64,000 nucleotides of DNA from Xylanimonas oleitrophica (GCF_003244315.1 NZ_QKWH01000002.1:186001-250000); one strand, 5' to 3'; numbered from the stretch's first letter, positions 26,247 to 35,566 are shown. Made by a program: numbers and translations. The notes: generated from the sequence alone by a model not told the origin.

Positions 26247-29200
26247 GTGACGTCAGTGGTGAACCTCCCCGCCCGGCTCGTCCGCCGGGCCTGCGCGGCG
26301 CTGGGCGCCGCGGCCCTGCTGCTCGGTGCGGCACTGGTGGGGCCTGCTCCCGCGGCCGCCGACGACGCCCTGCCGCCGCTCCCGGAGACGGTGTCGGCCG
26401 ACTCCCTGCCCACCGTCCAGATCGACGACGGCGTGGTGTGGAAGCAGGTGGTGGTGGGCGGCACGGTGTACGTGGGCGGCAACTTCCAGAACGCCCGCCC
26501 GGCCGGCGCCGCCAAGGGGCAGAACCTGGTGCGCCGCACGCACCTGCTGGCCTACGACCTCGCCACGGGCGTGCTCACCTCGTTCGCCCACACGCTCAAC
26601 GGCGACGTCACCGACATGGCGGCATCCCCGGACGGGCGCCGGCTGTACGTGGTGGGCGGGTTCACCAGCGTGGACGGCCAGACCCGCAACCGCATCGCGG
26701 CGTTCGACCTGCCCAGCGGGGCGCTGAGCACCTCGTTCGCCCCCAGCATGAACGGCAACACCCGTGCGGTGGCCGCGACCGACACCACCGTGTACGCCGG
26801 CGGGTACTTCTCGGCCGTCAACGGCACCCGCAAGTACCGGCTGGCGGCGATGAACGCCTCCAACGGCTCCGTCGTCCCCGGGTTCACGCCCGTGGTGGAC
26901 GACAACCAGGTGATGTCCATCGTGGTCGCCCCGGACCAGCGCTCCGTCGTCGCCTCCGGCAGCTTCACGTCCGTGAACGGCTCGAGCCGGCCGGGCTACG
27001 GCCTGGCCCGGCTGGACGCCGCCACCGGAGCCTCGCTGCCGCTGCCCGTCAACGACCGCATCCGCAACGCCACCGACAACGCCTCGATCATGCGGCTGAC
27101 GAGCTCCGGCGACTCGTTCTACGGCGTGGGGTGGGCCTGGAACCGGGACGGCCAGGTGTACGGCACCACCGAGGGCACCTTCTCCGCCCGGTGGTCGGAC
27201 GGCACGCTGCGCTGGCTGGAGGACTGCCACGGGGACACGTACGACGTCGCGGTCGGGCACGGCGTCGTCTACACCGCCAGCCACAAGCACTACTGCGGCA
27301 ACAGCGGAGGGTTCCCCCAGACGGACCCGTGGACGTACCACAAGGCGACGGCGTTCACCGAGGACGTGCGGGGCGTCAACACGCGGGACATCTACGGCTA
27401 CCCCTCGCACGAGGGCACGCCCCGGGGCGAGATGCTCAACTGGTTCCCCGACACCGAGTGGGGGAGCTTCACCAGCTCCAGGCAGTCGACGTGGAGCGTG
27501 ACCGTCACCGACGGCTACGTCCTCTACGGCGGGGAGTTCCCCTCCGTGAACGGCCAGCGGCAGTACGGCATCGCCCGGTTCGCCACGCGTGCGCAAGCCC
27601 CCAACAGGGTGGGGCCCGAGGGCAGCGGGGCGGCGCTCGACCCCACGGTCGTGTCCGTGGTGCCCGGCACCGTGCGCGTCTCGTTCCCCACCACGTGGGA
27701 CCGTGACGACAAGACGCTGACGTACCGCCTCTACCGGGACAGCGACACGGGTGCCCCGGTGCACGAGAAGCAGGTCACCAAGAACTTCTGGGACGACGTC
27801 CGGGAGTCGTTCGTGGACACCGGCGTGACGCCGGGCGCCACCCACCGGTACCGCGTGGCGGTGTCGGACCCCTGGGGCAACGTCAAGCGGTCGGGATGGG
27901 TGTCCGTCACGGTCGCCGCGGGCACGCTGAGCACGTACGCGTCGACCGTGCGGGCAGACGGCGCGTCCAGCTACTGGCGCCTGGGCGAGCCGGCGGGCAC
28001 GGTGGCCGCCGACTGGGCCGGCGACCGCGACCTGCAGCTCGGGGACGGCGTGGTGCGCGGCACGCCCGGCGCCGTCCCGGGCGACGCCGACGGTGCCACG
28101 ACGTTCGGCGGCACGCCGACGGCGACGGGCGGCACCACGGTGCGCACGCCGGGCCCCGGCACGTTCACGCTCGAGGCGTGGTTCCGCACCACCACGACCC
28201 GGGGCGGCAAGATCGTCGGGTTCGGCAGCTCCCCGACCGGGGACTCCGGGTCCTACGACCGGCACGTCTACATGACCGACGGCGGCCAGCTCGTCTTCGG
28301 CGTCTACCCCGGGCGGGTGCAGACGGTGTCGTCGTCCGCCGCGTACAACGACGGCGCCTGGCACCACGTGGCAGCCACCCTGGGCCCCGACGGGATGCAG
28401 CTGTTCGTCGACGGGACGCGCGTCGCCCAGCGCGGAGACGTGACGGGTGCCGAGCCGTTCGACGGCTACTGGCGGGTGGGCGGCGACAACCTCGGGGGCT
28501 GGCCCTCGGCGCCCACCAGCAGCCGGTTCGCCGGGGTGGTGGACGACGTCGCCGTCTACCCGGCGGTGCTCACCGCGGCGCAGGTGCGCTCGCACCTGGC
28601 GGCCGCCGGCGTCACGGTGGACGTCCCGCCCCGCCCCACCGACGTCTACGGCGGTCTGGTCTACGACGCCGACCCCGCCCTCTACTGGCGGTACGACGAG
28701 CCCGCGGGTGACGCCGTGGCCGACTCCGGCACCCAGGGCAGTCCCGGCCGGCTCGACGGTGCCTGGTCGCGCGGGGAACCGGGGGCGCTCGCGGACGGCA
28801 CGGGCACCGCGGTCCGGTTCTCGGGCCCGGGCAACGTCTACGCGCTGGGTGCGGTGGACGACCCCCAGGGGTTCACGCTGGAGACGTGGGTGCGCACCAC
28901 CTCGACGCAGGGCGGCAAGGTGATCGGCCTGGGCGACCGGCAGACGGGCCTGTCCGGCTCGTACGACCGGCACGTCTACATGCAGGACGACGGCCGCCTC
29001 GTGCTCGGGGTGTGGACCGGGGTGTCCACCAAGGTGACCACCGCCCGGCCCTACAACGACGGCGCCTGGCACCACGTGGTCGCGTCGCAGGGCCCCGAGG
29101 GCCTGCGGCTGTACGTCGACGGGGCGCTCGAGGGCTCCGACCCGCAGACGGGCAACCAGCAGCACAGCGGCTACTGGCGGGTGGGCGGCGACACCACGTG

Positions 29201-30461
29201 GGGGTCGACGTCGCCGTACCTGGCCGGTGCGTTCGACGAGACGGCGGTCTACGGGCGCGTGCTGTCGCCGCAGGAGGTGGCGCTGCACCACGAGGCGGGG
29301 GTCACCGGGAAGGTGCCGAACGTGCCCCCTGCCGTCGCCCTGGGCGTCACCGCCACCAAGCTCGACGTCGTCCTCGACGGCTCCGCCTCCCACGACCCGG
29401 ACGGCACGCTGACCGCCTACGAGTGGGACCTCGGGGACGGCACCACCGCCACGGGTGTGACGGCCACGCACACCTACGCCTCGCCCGGCACGTACACGGT
29501 CACGCTCACCGTGACCGACGACCGCGGCGCCACCGCCACCGCCCGCCAGGACGTGACCGTGGTGGCCAACGTGGCGCCGGTCGCCGCGTTCGTCCCGGCG
29601 GTCACGGGCCTGCGGGTCGACGTGGACGCCACCGCCTCCCACGACCCGGACGGCACGATCGAGTCCTACGAGTGGGACCTCGGGGACGGCACCACCGCCA
29701 CGGGCGCCACCGCCTCGCGCACGTACGCCGCCGCCGGCACCTACACCGTCACGCTCACGGTCACCGACGACGACGGCGCCACGGCCACCGCCCGCCAGGA
29801 CGTGACCGTCGAGGTGCCCGCCGTCGTCGCCCAGGACTCGTTCGGCCGCACCGTGACCTCGGGGTGGGGCACCGCTGACGTGGGCGGCGCCTGGTCGACC
29901 AGCGGGGCGGCGTCCAGCTTCTCGGTGGGTTCCGGCACCGGCAGGGTGCAGCAGGGTGCGGGAGCCACGCGGGCCGCGCAGCTCCAGAGCGTCTCGGCGG
30001 CCGACGTCGAGCTCTACGGCGAGCTCGCGGTGGACAGGATCGCCGACGGCGGCGGCACCTACGTCTCCTTCACCGCCCGCACCGGCGGGTTCTCCAGCGA
30101 GTACCGGGCCAAGGTGTGGGTCAGGTCCACCGGCGCGGTGCAGCTGCAGCTCGTGGCGCTGCAGACCAGCGAGACCACCCTGGCCGCCGCCAACGTCGCC
30201 GGGCTCACGCTGGCCCCCGGCGAACGCCTCGCCGTGCGCGCCCAGGTGGAGGGCTCCGCCCCGACCGCGCTGCGGGCCAAGGTGTGGAAGGTCGGCCAGG
30301 CGGAGCCGCCAGGGTGGCAGCTGACCGGGACCAGCGCGGTCGCCCTGCTGCAGGACGCCGGAGGGGTCGGCGTCGTCACCACGGTCAGCGGGTCGGCCAC
30401 CACCGGGACCTCGACCATCACCGTCGACGACCTGCGCGTCGGCCCGTTGCCACGGCCCTGA
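26247..30461 (+). CDS. Large secreted protein: beta-propeller, two LamG-like and two PKD domains
   Basis: 1404 residues. A signal peptide is clear (basic start, hydrophobic core, likely cleavage near A-A-A-D-D at about 36-39). Residues about 50-440 carry repeated Y-V-G-G-x-F-x-S-V-N-G units of a DUF5122-like beta-propeller. A fibronectin-type segment (about 455-555) follows, then two concanavalin-like LamG domains (about 560-785 and 799-1022, each with S-Y-D-R-H-V-Y-M and Y-N-D-G-A-W-H-H-V), two PKD domains (about 1024-1105 and 1106-1190, each with YEWDLGDGTT) and a C-terminal beta domain (about 1193-1404). No catalytic motif or sortase anchor is seen. Context with Wzy suggests binding or shaping of the secreted polymer. 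The GTG at 26247 has GAGG 6 nt upstream. Confidence 0.8.
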   Translation: MTSVVNLPARLVRRACAALGAAALLLGAALVGPAPAAADDALPPLPETVSADSLPTVQIDDGVVWKQVVVGGTVYVGGNFQNARPAGAAKGQNLVRRTHLLAYDLATGVLTSFAHTLNGDVTDMAASPDGRRLYVVGGFTSVDGQTRNRIAAFDLPSGALSTSFAPSMNGNTRAVAATDTTVYAGGYFSAVNGTRKYRLAAMNASNGSVVPGFTPVVDDNQVMSIVVAPDQRSVVASGSFTSVNGSSRPGYGLARLDAATGASLPLPVNDRIRNATDNASIMRLTSSGDSFYGVGWAWNRDGQVYGTTEGTFSARWSDGTLRWLEDCHGDTYDVAVGHGVVYTASHKHYCGNSGGFPQTDPWTYHKATAFTEDVRGVNTRDIYGYPSHEGTPRGEMLNWFPDTEWGSFTSSRQSTWSVTVTDGYVLYGGEFPSVNGQRQYGIARFATRAQAPNRVGPEGSGAALDPTVVSVVPGTVRVSFPTTWDRDDKTLTYRLYRDSDTGAPVHEKQVTKNFWDDVRESFVDTGVTPGATHRYRVAVSDPWGNVKRSGWVSVTVAAGTLSTYASTVRADGASSYWRLGEPAGTVAADWAGDRDLQLGDGVVRGTPGAVPGDADGATTFGGTPTATGGTTVRTPGPGTFTLEAWFRTTTTRGGKIVGFGSSPTGDSGSYDRHVYMTDGGQLVFGVYPGRVQTVSSSAAYNDGAWHHVAATLGPDGMQLFVDGTRVAQRGDVTGAEPFDGYWRVGGDNLGGWPSAPTSSRFAGVVDDVAVYPAVLTAAQVRSHLAAAGVTVDVPPRPTDVYGGLVYDADPALYWRYDEPAGDAVADSGTQGSPGRLDGAWSRGEPGALADGTGTAVRFSGPGNVYALGAVDDPQGFTLETWVRTTSTQGGKVIGLGDRQTGLSGSYDRHVYMQDDGRLVLGVWTGVSTKVTTARPYNDGAWHHVVASQGPEGLRLYVDGALEGSDPQTGNQQHSGYWRVGGDTTWGSTSPYLAGAFDETAVYGRVLSPQEVALHHEAGVTGKVPNVPPAVALGVTATKLDVVLDGSASHDPDGTLTAYEWDLGDGTTATGVTATHTYASPGTYTVTLTVTDDRGATATARQDVTVVANVAPVAAFVPAVTGLRVDVDATASHDPDGTIESYEWDLGDGTTATGATASRTYAAAGTYTVTLTVTDDDGATATARQDVTVEVPAVVAQDSFGRTVTSGWGTADVGGAWSTSGAASSFSVGSGTGRVQQGAGATRAAQLQSVSAADVELYGELAVDRIADGGGTYVSFTARTGGFSSEYRAKVWVRSTGAVQLQLVALQTSETTLAAANVAGLTLAPGERLAVRAQVEGSAPTALRAKVWKVGQAEPPGWQLTGTSAVALLQDAGGVGVVTTVSGSATTGTSTITVDDLRVGPLPRP
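29391..29809 (+). repeat. Duplicated PKD domain at DNA level, 249-bp period
   Basis: The stretch beginning CACGACCCGGACGGCAC at 29391 recurs at 29640, exactly 83 codons later, and long blocks in between are identical in DNA as well as protein (YEWDLGDGTTATG in both). This near-identity implies a recent duplication or ongoing gene conversion within the gene. Confidence 0.7.
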
Positions 30462-30490
30462 CCGGCCCTGACCGGCCCTGACCGACCCTG
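30451..30490 (+). repeat. 10-bp tandem repeat with a TGA in every unit, starting at a stop codon
   Basis: Four 10-bp units related to ACCGGCCCTG run from 30451 to 30490. The gene's own stop TGA (30459-30461) is repeated at 30469, 30479 and 30489. Because the period is 10, the TGAs fall in all three reading frames. Confidence 0.8.
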
Positions 30491-30520
30491 AGGACCACCG
30501 CCGACCCACCGGAGGACGGG

Positions 30521-31777
30521 ATGCCAGGCAGCCGCACCGGGGCGAGCGCCGTGGTCGCGGCCCTGACGCTGGCCGCCCTGGCCGCCAGGGCCGGGGTGGC
30601 CGCGGGGCTGACGGCCGGGCTCCTCCTGGCCCTGGCCCTGACCCCCCTGTGGTGGCCGCACCTGCGGCGCAGCCGGTTCGCGCTCGCCGTCGCGGTGCTG
30701 GGGCTGGCGTGCGTCGTGTCGAGCGCCTGGCTGACGTGGTGGTCCGCCGCCGACCACGACGTCTCCCGCTGGGGCCTCGTGGAGACGGCTGCCCTGCTGG
30801 CCACCCTCGTGTGCGGCGTCGGCTGCGTGCTGTGGGCACGGACCCTGCTGCCCGTGTGGGCGGTGGGTGCCGTCTACGGCCTGGGGCTGTTCGCCGGCGT
30901 CGGCACCGGCGGCATGTTCGCCACCAACGCGTGGCGGTTCGGGTTCTCGCTGCCCACGACGGTGCTCCTCCTGGCGCTCGCGGCCCGGTTCCGCAGGACG
31001 TCGGTGGACCTGCTCGCCGTCGGCGTCCTCGCCGTCGTCTCCGCCGTCAACGGCGGCCGCTCCAGCAGCGCGATCCTCGCTCTCGTCGGCCTGCTGGCCC
31101 TGTGGCAGGCGCGCCGCCCCCGGCCGCCGTCCGCTGCCGCCACAGCACGCACCGTGCTGTTCTTCGGCGCGCTGGCCGCCGGGGTCTACCTCACCGTCCA
31201 GGCGGCCGTGCTCGAGGGGCTGCTGGGCGACGCGGCCCGGGAGCGCAGCGAGGCGCAGATCGCCACGGGCGGCACCCTCATCACCGGCGGCCGCCCCGAG
31301 ATGGGTGCCACGCTCGCGCTGGTGACCGCCCGCGCGTGGGGGTACGGGGGCGGCACGGTGCCCTCGCCGTCCGACGTCGCCACGGCCAAGGCCGGCATGG
31401 CCGCGCTGGGGTACGACCCCGACAACGGGTACGTCGAGTCCTACCTGTTCGGCAGCGGGTTCGAGCTGCACTCCGTGGTGGGTGACCTGTGGGCGTGGAG
31501 CGGGATCCCCGGCCTCGCGCTCGCCCTGGCCCTGGTGGTGTTCCTCGTGGTGCGGCTCGCGTCGGTCACGGCGTCACGCACCGGTTCGGCGCTGGTGCTG
31601 TTCCTCGGCCTGCGCTCCCTGTGGAACATGTTCTTCTCGCCCGCGGAGAGCTCCCTGACGGTGCTCGTGCTCGCGGTCGGGCTGCTCGCGCTGTCCGGCG
31701 GGCTCTCGCCCGGCCCCCGGGCGGTGCCCGCGGCTGCGCCGCCGCTGGCGGCGGAACGGGCGGAGGGGCGGTCGTGA
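30521..31777 (+). CDS. Wzy-like O-antigen/exopolysaccharide polymerase candidate
   Basis: 418 residues with about 11-12 hydrophobic segments and one larger hydrophilic loop (about 235-310, with R-S-E-A-Q-I-A-T-G-G, TGGRPEM and N-G-Y-V-E-S-Y-L). That is the topology of Wzy/WaaL-type enzymes, which join lipid-linked repeat units at the outer face of the membrane. The loop sequence resembles ligase/polymerase family members in which Arg residues and a His/Glu loop matter, but sequence conservation in this family is low. It lies 59 bp after the secreted beta-propeller gene in the same direction and is coupled (GTGA) to the acyltransferase. A G-G-A-G-G-A ribosome site precedes the ATG at 30521. 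Confidence 0.75.
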   Translation: MPGSRTGASAVVAALTLAALAARAGVAAGLTAGLLLALALTPLWWPHLRRSRFALAVAVLGLACVVSSAWLTWWSAADHDVSRWGLVETAALLATLVCGVGCVLWARTLLPVWAVGAVYGLGLFAGVGTGGMFATNAWRFGFSLPTTVLLLALAARFRRTSVDLLAVGVLAVVSAVNGGRSSSAILALVGLLALWQARRPRPPSAAATARTVLFFGALAAGVYLTVQAAVLEGLLGDAARERSEAQIATGGTLITGGRPEMGATLALVTARAWGYGGGTVPSPSDVATAKAGMAALGYDPDNGYVESYLFGSGFELHSVVGDLWAWSGIPGLALALALVVFLVVRLASVTASRTGSALVLFLGLRSLWNMFFSPAESSLTVLVLAVGLLALSGGLSPGPRAVPAAAPPLAAERAEGRS

Positions 31778-32883
31778 CGGCGCAGCCGCGGGTCGCGACG
31801 ACGGACCCGGCGCGCCCCGGGCGGGTCGCGTGGATCGACGCCGGCCGCGGCGTCGCCATCCTGCTCGTCGTGCTGTACCACGCGGCCCGCTGGCTGGGCT
31901 CCGAGCCGTGGGAGGCGGTCAACGCGTTCGTCGCCACGCTGCGCATGCCGTTCTTCTTCGTGCTCTCCGGCCTGCTCGCCACCCGGGTGGCGAGCATGGC
32001 GTGGAGGGAGCTGTGGCGGCGGCGCCTGAGCCTCTACCTGTGGGTGTTCGCCGTGTGGGAGGCGGTGGGTGTGCTCGCCTACCTCGCCGGGTTCGCGCTC
32101 CAGGGCACGCGGCTCGGGATCCGGGGCCTGGCCCTCGACCTCCTGCTGGCCCCCGTGCGCCCCCTGTACGAGCTGTGGTTCGTGTGGGCGCTGGCCGTGC
32201 TCTGCGTGCTGGCCCGCCTCACCCGGCACGTGGACCTGCGGGTGCGGCTCGCCGTCACCGGCGCGGCCGCTCTCGTGGCGCTCACCGACGGCTTCGACGC
32301 CGGCAACCTGGGGTGGAACGGCGTGCTGCGGTACGCGTTCTTCTTCCTGTGCGGCATGTACGGCCGCGAGCTGGTCCTGCGCCTGGCCGCCGTGCGCGCC
32401 CCGTTCCGGCTCGGCCTCCTCGGCGGGTGGGCGGTGCTCGCGGTGCTGGAGGAGAGCCTCGGGTGGGCGACCGTGCCCGGCGTGCACCTCGTGGTCTGCT
32501 GCGCCGGGGTGGCCGCCGGGGTGAGCCTCGCCGTCCTCGTGGCCCGGTGGGGCGGCCTGCGGTCGCTCGGCGCCGCCACCCTGCCGGTCTACCTCGGCCA
32601 CACGCCCGTCATCATCTTCGCCGCCTCGGCCGCCGTCGGGGTCCTCGGCAGCCGGGTGACGGGCGGGTGGGCGGTGGTGGCCTGCCCCGCCCTGGCCGCG
32701 CTCGCCGTCGTGGCCTCCAGGGCCGTGCACCGGTGGGTCGACGGCGGCCCCCTAGCCTGGCTGTACGCGGCGCCGGGGTGGTTCGCCGGCACCGCCAGGC
32801 GTCCCTCCGTCCCGCAGCCAGCGCCCGGCGGCCAGCCGAGCGTCGTGGGCCGGCAGAGCACCGAGGACGACGCCCGGCCGTAG
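31774..32883 (+). CDS. Acyltransferase family 3 membrane protein
   Basis: 369 residues with about ten hydrophobic segments. The start R-V-A-W-I-D-A-G-R-G-V-A-I-L-L-V-V-L-Y-H is the acyltransferase-3 signature with the conserved His in the first membrane segment, and R-M-P-F-F-F-V-L-S-G-L follows, also typical. Such enzymes O-acetylate or succinylate sugars of surface polysaccharides. It is coupled to the Wzy-like gene by a GTGA overlap at 31774. Its last 44 codons lie opposite the 3' end of the convergent GT4 gene (32752-32883), an unusually long antisense overlap; the tail is Pro/Gly-rich and may be dispensable. Confidence 0.85.
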   Translation: MTAQPRVATTDPARPGRVAWIDAGRGVAILLVVLYHAARWLGSEPWEAVNAFVATLRMPFFFVLSGLLATRVASMAWRELWRRRLSLYLWVFAVWEAVGVLAYLAGFALQGTRLGIRGLALDLLLAPVRPLYELWFVWALAVLCVLARLTRHVDLRVRLAVTGAAALVALTDGFDAGNLGWNGVLRYAFFFLCGMYGRELVLRLAAVRAPFRLGLLGGWAVLAVLEESLGWATVPGVHLVVCCAGVAAGVSLAVLVARWGGLRSLGAATLPVYLGHTPVIIFAASAAVGVLGSRVTGGWAVVACPALAALAVVASRAVHRWVDGGPLAWLYAAPGWFAGTARRPSVPQPAPGGQPSVVGRQSTEDDARP

Positions 32884-33939
32884 CGGCACCGCCAGCGCGC
32901 CCACCAGAGCACCCGGCAGGTCGGACGCCGTGCGCGCCGCCGGAACCACCCGGTGACCGTGCGCGGACAGCCACGCCGCGAGGCCCGTCTCGTCGGTGGT
33001 CACCACCGTGCACCCGTGCGCCAGGCCCTCGACCACCGGCAGGCCCACCTGCTCGCGCCACGCCCCGTGCCGCTGCGACGGCAGCACCAGCACGCAGGCC
33101 CGGTCCAGCTCCCGGTGCACGACGTCGCGCGCCGGGTCCGGCAGGAACGTCACCCGGTCGTCCGCCGCGGCCAGCGCCGCCGCCCGCCCGGTCAGCTCCC
33201 CGCGCCCCACCACCACCAGCCGGGCGTCGTCGTGACGCTCGCGGACCACCGGCCAGGCGGCCAGCACGTGGTCGAACCCCTTGCGCGGAGAGAGGTCGCC
33301 CACGAACAGCAGCGACCGCTCCGCCTTGGCCCGCCCGCCCGGGCACGTGCACGGCGAGGGCAGGGCGAGCACCGTGCGCGTATGTGCGCGCCGCCCCGGA
33401 GGGCCGAACGCCGCCGGGTAGAGCTCGCCGGCCGCGTCCGTGCCGAGCACCACCCGGTCGCACCGGCGCCACGCCCACCGGGCGAGCGCCAGGTCCAGCC
33501 GTCGGCCCAGCCGCGGCCACCACCCGTGCGGCGCGGGCACCGTGCGGGGGTCCACGTTCCCGATGGCGTACGTGACCACCGCGGTGCGCCGGCCGGTCAA
33601 CGCGTCGCGCAGCCGCACCGCCACCACCACGAGCCCCGCCAGCCGTGCCGACTCCAGGGCGGCCGGCTCGTTCACCTCGACCGACGCGTAGCCGTGCCGC
33701 AGCACGTGCGCGACGGCGCCGGCCAGCCCCACGCGTGCGTGGGGGACCCGCGCGGCGAGCGTCGGGTCGAAGTCGTACCGGGTGCGCAGGTAGAGCAGGT
33801 CGGCGGGCGGCAGCGACAGCGCACGCTCCAGGTGGGCGGTGCGCAGGTCGCGGTACACCTGGAGGTGCCGCGGTCGCGCCGTCGGGCCTGGACCTGCTGC
33901 CGCGCCTGGCCGCGCCGTCCGGCCTGGGGCCGTCGTCAT
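32752..33939 (-). CDS. GT4-family glycosyltransferase
   Basis: 395 residues, GT-B fold, beginning with a Pro/Arg-rich stretch. The linker and donor domain are clear: RSLLFVGDLSPRKGFDHVL, LVVVGRGELTG and V-L-P-S-Q-R-H-G-A-W-R-E-Q-V-G-L-P-V-V-E-G-L-A-H-G. The last of these carries the E-x7-E-like pair of retaining GT4 enzymes (Glu in W-R-E and V-V-E-G). Its ATG (33939) overlaps the stop of the upstream Wzz/BY-kinase gene (ATGA), so they form a translationally coupled pair. The sugar is unknown. The 3' end overlaps the acyltransferase gene by 132 bp. Confidence 0.85.
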   Translation of the reverse strand: MTTAPGRTARPGAAAGPGPTARPRHLQVYRDLRTAHLERALSLPPADLLYLRTRYDFDPTLAARVPHARVGLAGAVAHVLRHGYASVEVNEPAALESARLAGLVVVAVRLRDALTGRRTAVVTYAIGNVDPRTVPAPHGWWPRLGRRLDLALARWAWRRCDRVVLGTDAAGELYPAAFGPPGRRAHTRTVLALPSPCTCPGGRAKAERSLLFVGDLSPRKGFDHVLAAWPVVRERHDDARLVVVGRGELTGRAAALAAADDRVTFLPDPARDVVHRELDRACVLVLPSQRHGAWREQVGLPVVEGLAHGCTVVTTDETGLAAWLSAHGHRVVPAARTASDLPGALVGALAVPLRPGVVLGALPAHDARLAAGRWLRDGGTPGGAGEPPRRRVQPG

Positions 33940-35471
33940 GCCGGGGGCCGGGCGTCCGCCGCGGCGACGGCGGGCTCTGCGTCCGGGGCCGCGGGCTCGG
34001 CGTCGGGCGCTGGTGCGTCCTCGGCGGCACCGACGGTCGCACGCTCGGCAGGCAGCACCGGGCCGACGGGCCGGGCAGGCCCCTCGCCCCGGCCGCGCAG
34101 CCGCCCGAGCAGCCGGGCCACCGCGCCACGGGTGCCGTGACCGTACCCGTAGTACGCGGTGTCCTGGCCGGAGCGGGGCACGAACGTCATCACGAGCCCG
34201 AGCACCCGGGCGTCCACCGACGCGAGCGTGCGCAGCGCGTGGGTGAGCTGTTGGCGCCGCACCCGGCGGCTGCCGACCACCACGATGGTGCCGTCGGCCA
34301 TCGTGGACAGCACGGCGGCGTCGGTGACCGGCAGCACCGGCGGGGCGTCGAGGATCACGACGTCGTACCGCGCCCGCGTCCGTGCGAGCAGCGCCCGCAT
34401 CGCGGGCGAGGCCACGAGCTGGTGCGGGTTCGGCGGCACCGACCCCACGGGCAGGATGTCCAGGCCCGGCCCCACGGGCTGCACCACGTCGTCGAGGTCG
34501 GCACGGCCCACGAGCACCGTGGTGAGGCCGGCAGCCCCCTCGACGCCGAGCACGGTAGACACCGACGGGCGGCGCATGTCGGCGTCCACCATGAGCACGT
34601 CGCGGCCGCCCTCCGCGAGGGCGGCCGCGAGGTTGCGGGCGGTGGTCGACTTGCCCTCGCCCGGCACCGAGGACGTCACGACCACCAGGGAGGCCGGCTT
34701 CTCGACGTCGACGTAGCGCAGGTTGGTCTGCACGATCCGGTACGCCTCCGCCGTCGAGCCCAGCGGGTCCTCGACCACGCTGAGCACCTGCGGGCGGCGG
34801 GCCCGGGGGATGGTGCCGAGCGTGGGCAGCCCCCCGGCCACCGGCTCCAGGTCCCGCGGCAGGCGCAGCCGCGTGTCGAGCAGCGCCCACAGGAGCGCGC
34901 CCACCAGGCCGAGGACCACACCGCCGCCGCCCCCGGTCGCCACCAGGAACCTGGTGCGCGGCTGCGACGGGTGGGTGGGCTCGACCGCGGGAGACACCAC
35001 CGTGATCGCCACGCCCTGCGCGTCCGCGTCCGCCGCGGCCGTCAGCGCGTCGACCGACAGGGGGAGCTGGTTCGCGACGGCGTCGGCGACCCGCGCCGCC
35101 CAGGCCGGGTCGCCGCCGCTGACCTTGATCTCGATGATCGACGTGTTCAGGGGAGCCTCCGCCGTCACCGCCCCCGCCAGGCCGCGGCCGCCGCCCGGCT
35201 GCCCCAGGGTCTCGGCCACCGGGTCCAGCACCACCGGCATGTCGATCAGGGCGGTGTAGGAGTCGATGAGGTTCTTGACGTACGTCGAGCCCTGGAGCAG
35301 GTCGCTGGTGGTCTGCCCGCCACCCACGGCCACGAACACCTTGGCGGTGGCGGTGTAGGAGGGCGGCGTCCGTTCCGCGACGCCCAGGCCGACCACCGCC
35401 CCGAGGATCCCCAGCGCGGCCGCGACCGGCCAGCGCTTGCGCAGCACGCCCAGGTACTCGATGAGATCCAT
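33936..35471 (-). CDS. Polysaccharide co-polymerase fused to bacterial tyrosine kinase (Wzz-CpsD/Wzc type)
   Basis: 511 residues. The Wzz chain-length domain has two membrane segments (about 16-34 and 178-200) around an extracellular part. It is followed by a P-loop kinase with Walker A VPGEGKST (269-276), Walker A' VDADMRRP (295-302), Walker B VVILDAPP (371-378) and a Tyr cluster T-A-Y-Y-G-Y (438-443) as probable autophosphorylation sites. The tail is Pro/Ala/Asp-rich. These proteins set polymer length and are switched by cycles of Tyr phosphorylation; a matching phosphatase is encoded at 41805. One-chain Wzz+kinase is the usual actinobacterial form. The ATG at 35471 has a GAGGAG ribosome site 6 nt upstream; a longer start at 35489 is less likely. 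Confidence 0.93.
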   Translation of the reverse strand: MDLIEYLGVLRKRWPVAAALGILGAVVGLGVAERTPPSYTATAKVFVAVGGGQTTSDLLQGSTYVKNLIDSYTALIDMPVVLDPVAETLGQPGGGRGLAGAVTAEAPLNTSIIEIKVSGGDPAWAARVADAVANQLPLSVDALTAAADADAQGVAITVVSPAVEPTHPSQPRTRFLVATGGGGGVVLGLVGALLWALLDTRLRLPRDLEPVAGGLPTLGTIPRARRPQVLSVVEDPLGSTAEAYRIVQTNLRYVDVEKPASLVVVTSSVPGEGKSTTARNLAAALAEGGRDVLMVDADMRRPSVSTVLGVEGAAGLTTVLVGRADLDDVVQPVGPGLDILPVGSVPPNPHQLVASPAMRALLARTRARYDVVILDAPPVLPVTDAAVLSTMADGTIVVVGSRRVRRQQLTHALRTLASVDARVLGLVMTFVPRSGQDTAYYGYGHGTRGAVARLLGRLRGRGEGPARPVGPVLPAERATVGAAEDAPAPDAEPAAPDAEPAVAAADARPPA

Positions 35472-35516
35472 GCGTCTCTCCTCAGGCATCGCCGGACGGT
35501 TCGAGCGCTCCTCACG

Positions 35517-35566
35517 ACGATACGGCTCGTGGCGCGGGTCACATCGGGCCGGGAAGGGGTGAAAAG
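35517..35566 (-). promoter_or_regulatory. TTCACC element 41 bp before the wzz -10 box (site F)
   Basis: On the - strand CTTTTCACCCC (35566-35556) lies upstream of TATCGT (35522-35517). The first T of TTCACC is 41 bp from the first T of the -10, matching sites E (40) and G (42). In the same divergent region ATTCGCCCG (35572-35580) is a near copy and GCTGCGA-CGA-TCGCAGC (35609-35625) is a perfect inverted repeat on the side of the opposite gene. Confidence 0.6.

Noticed and set aside
26253-30839. A 1528-codon open frame on the - strand opposite the large secreted protein
   Set aside because: It is the mirror of a strongly supported + strand gene with signal peptide and recognisable domains; its sequence is a His/Arg/Gly-rich low-complexity translation typical of antisense frames in GC-rich DNA.
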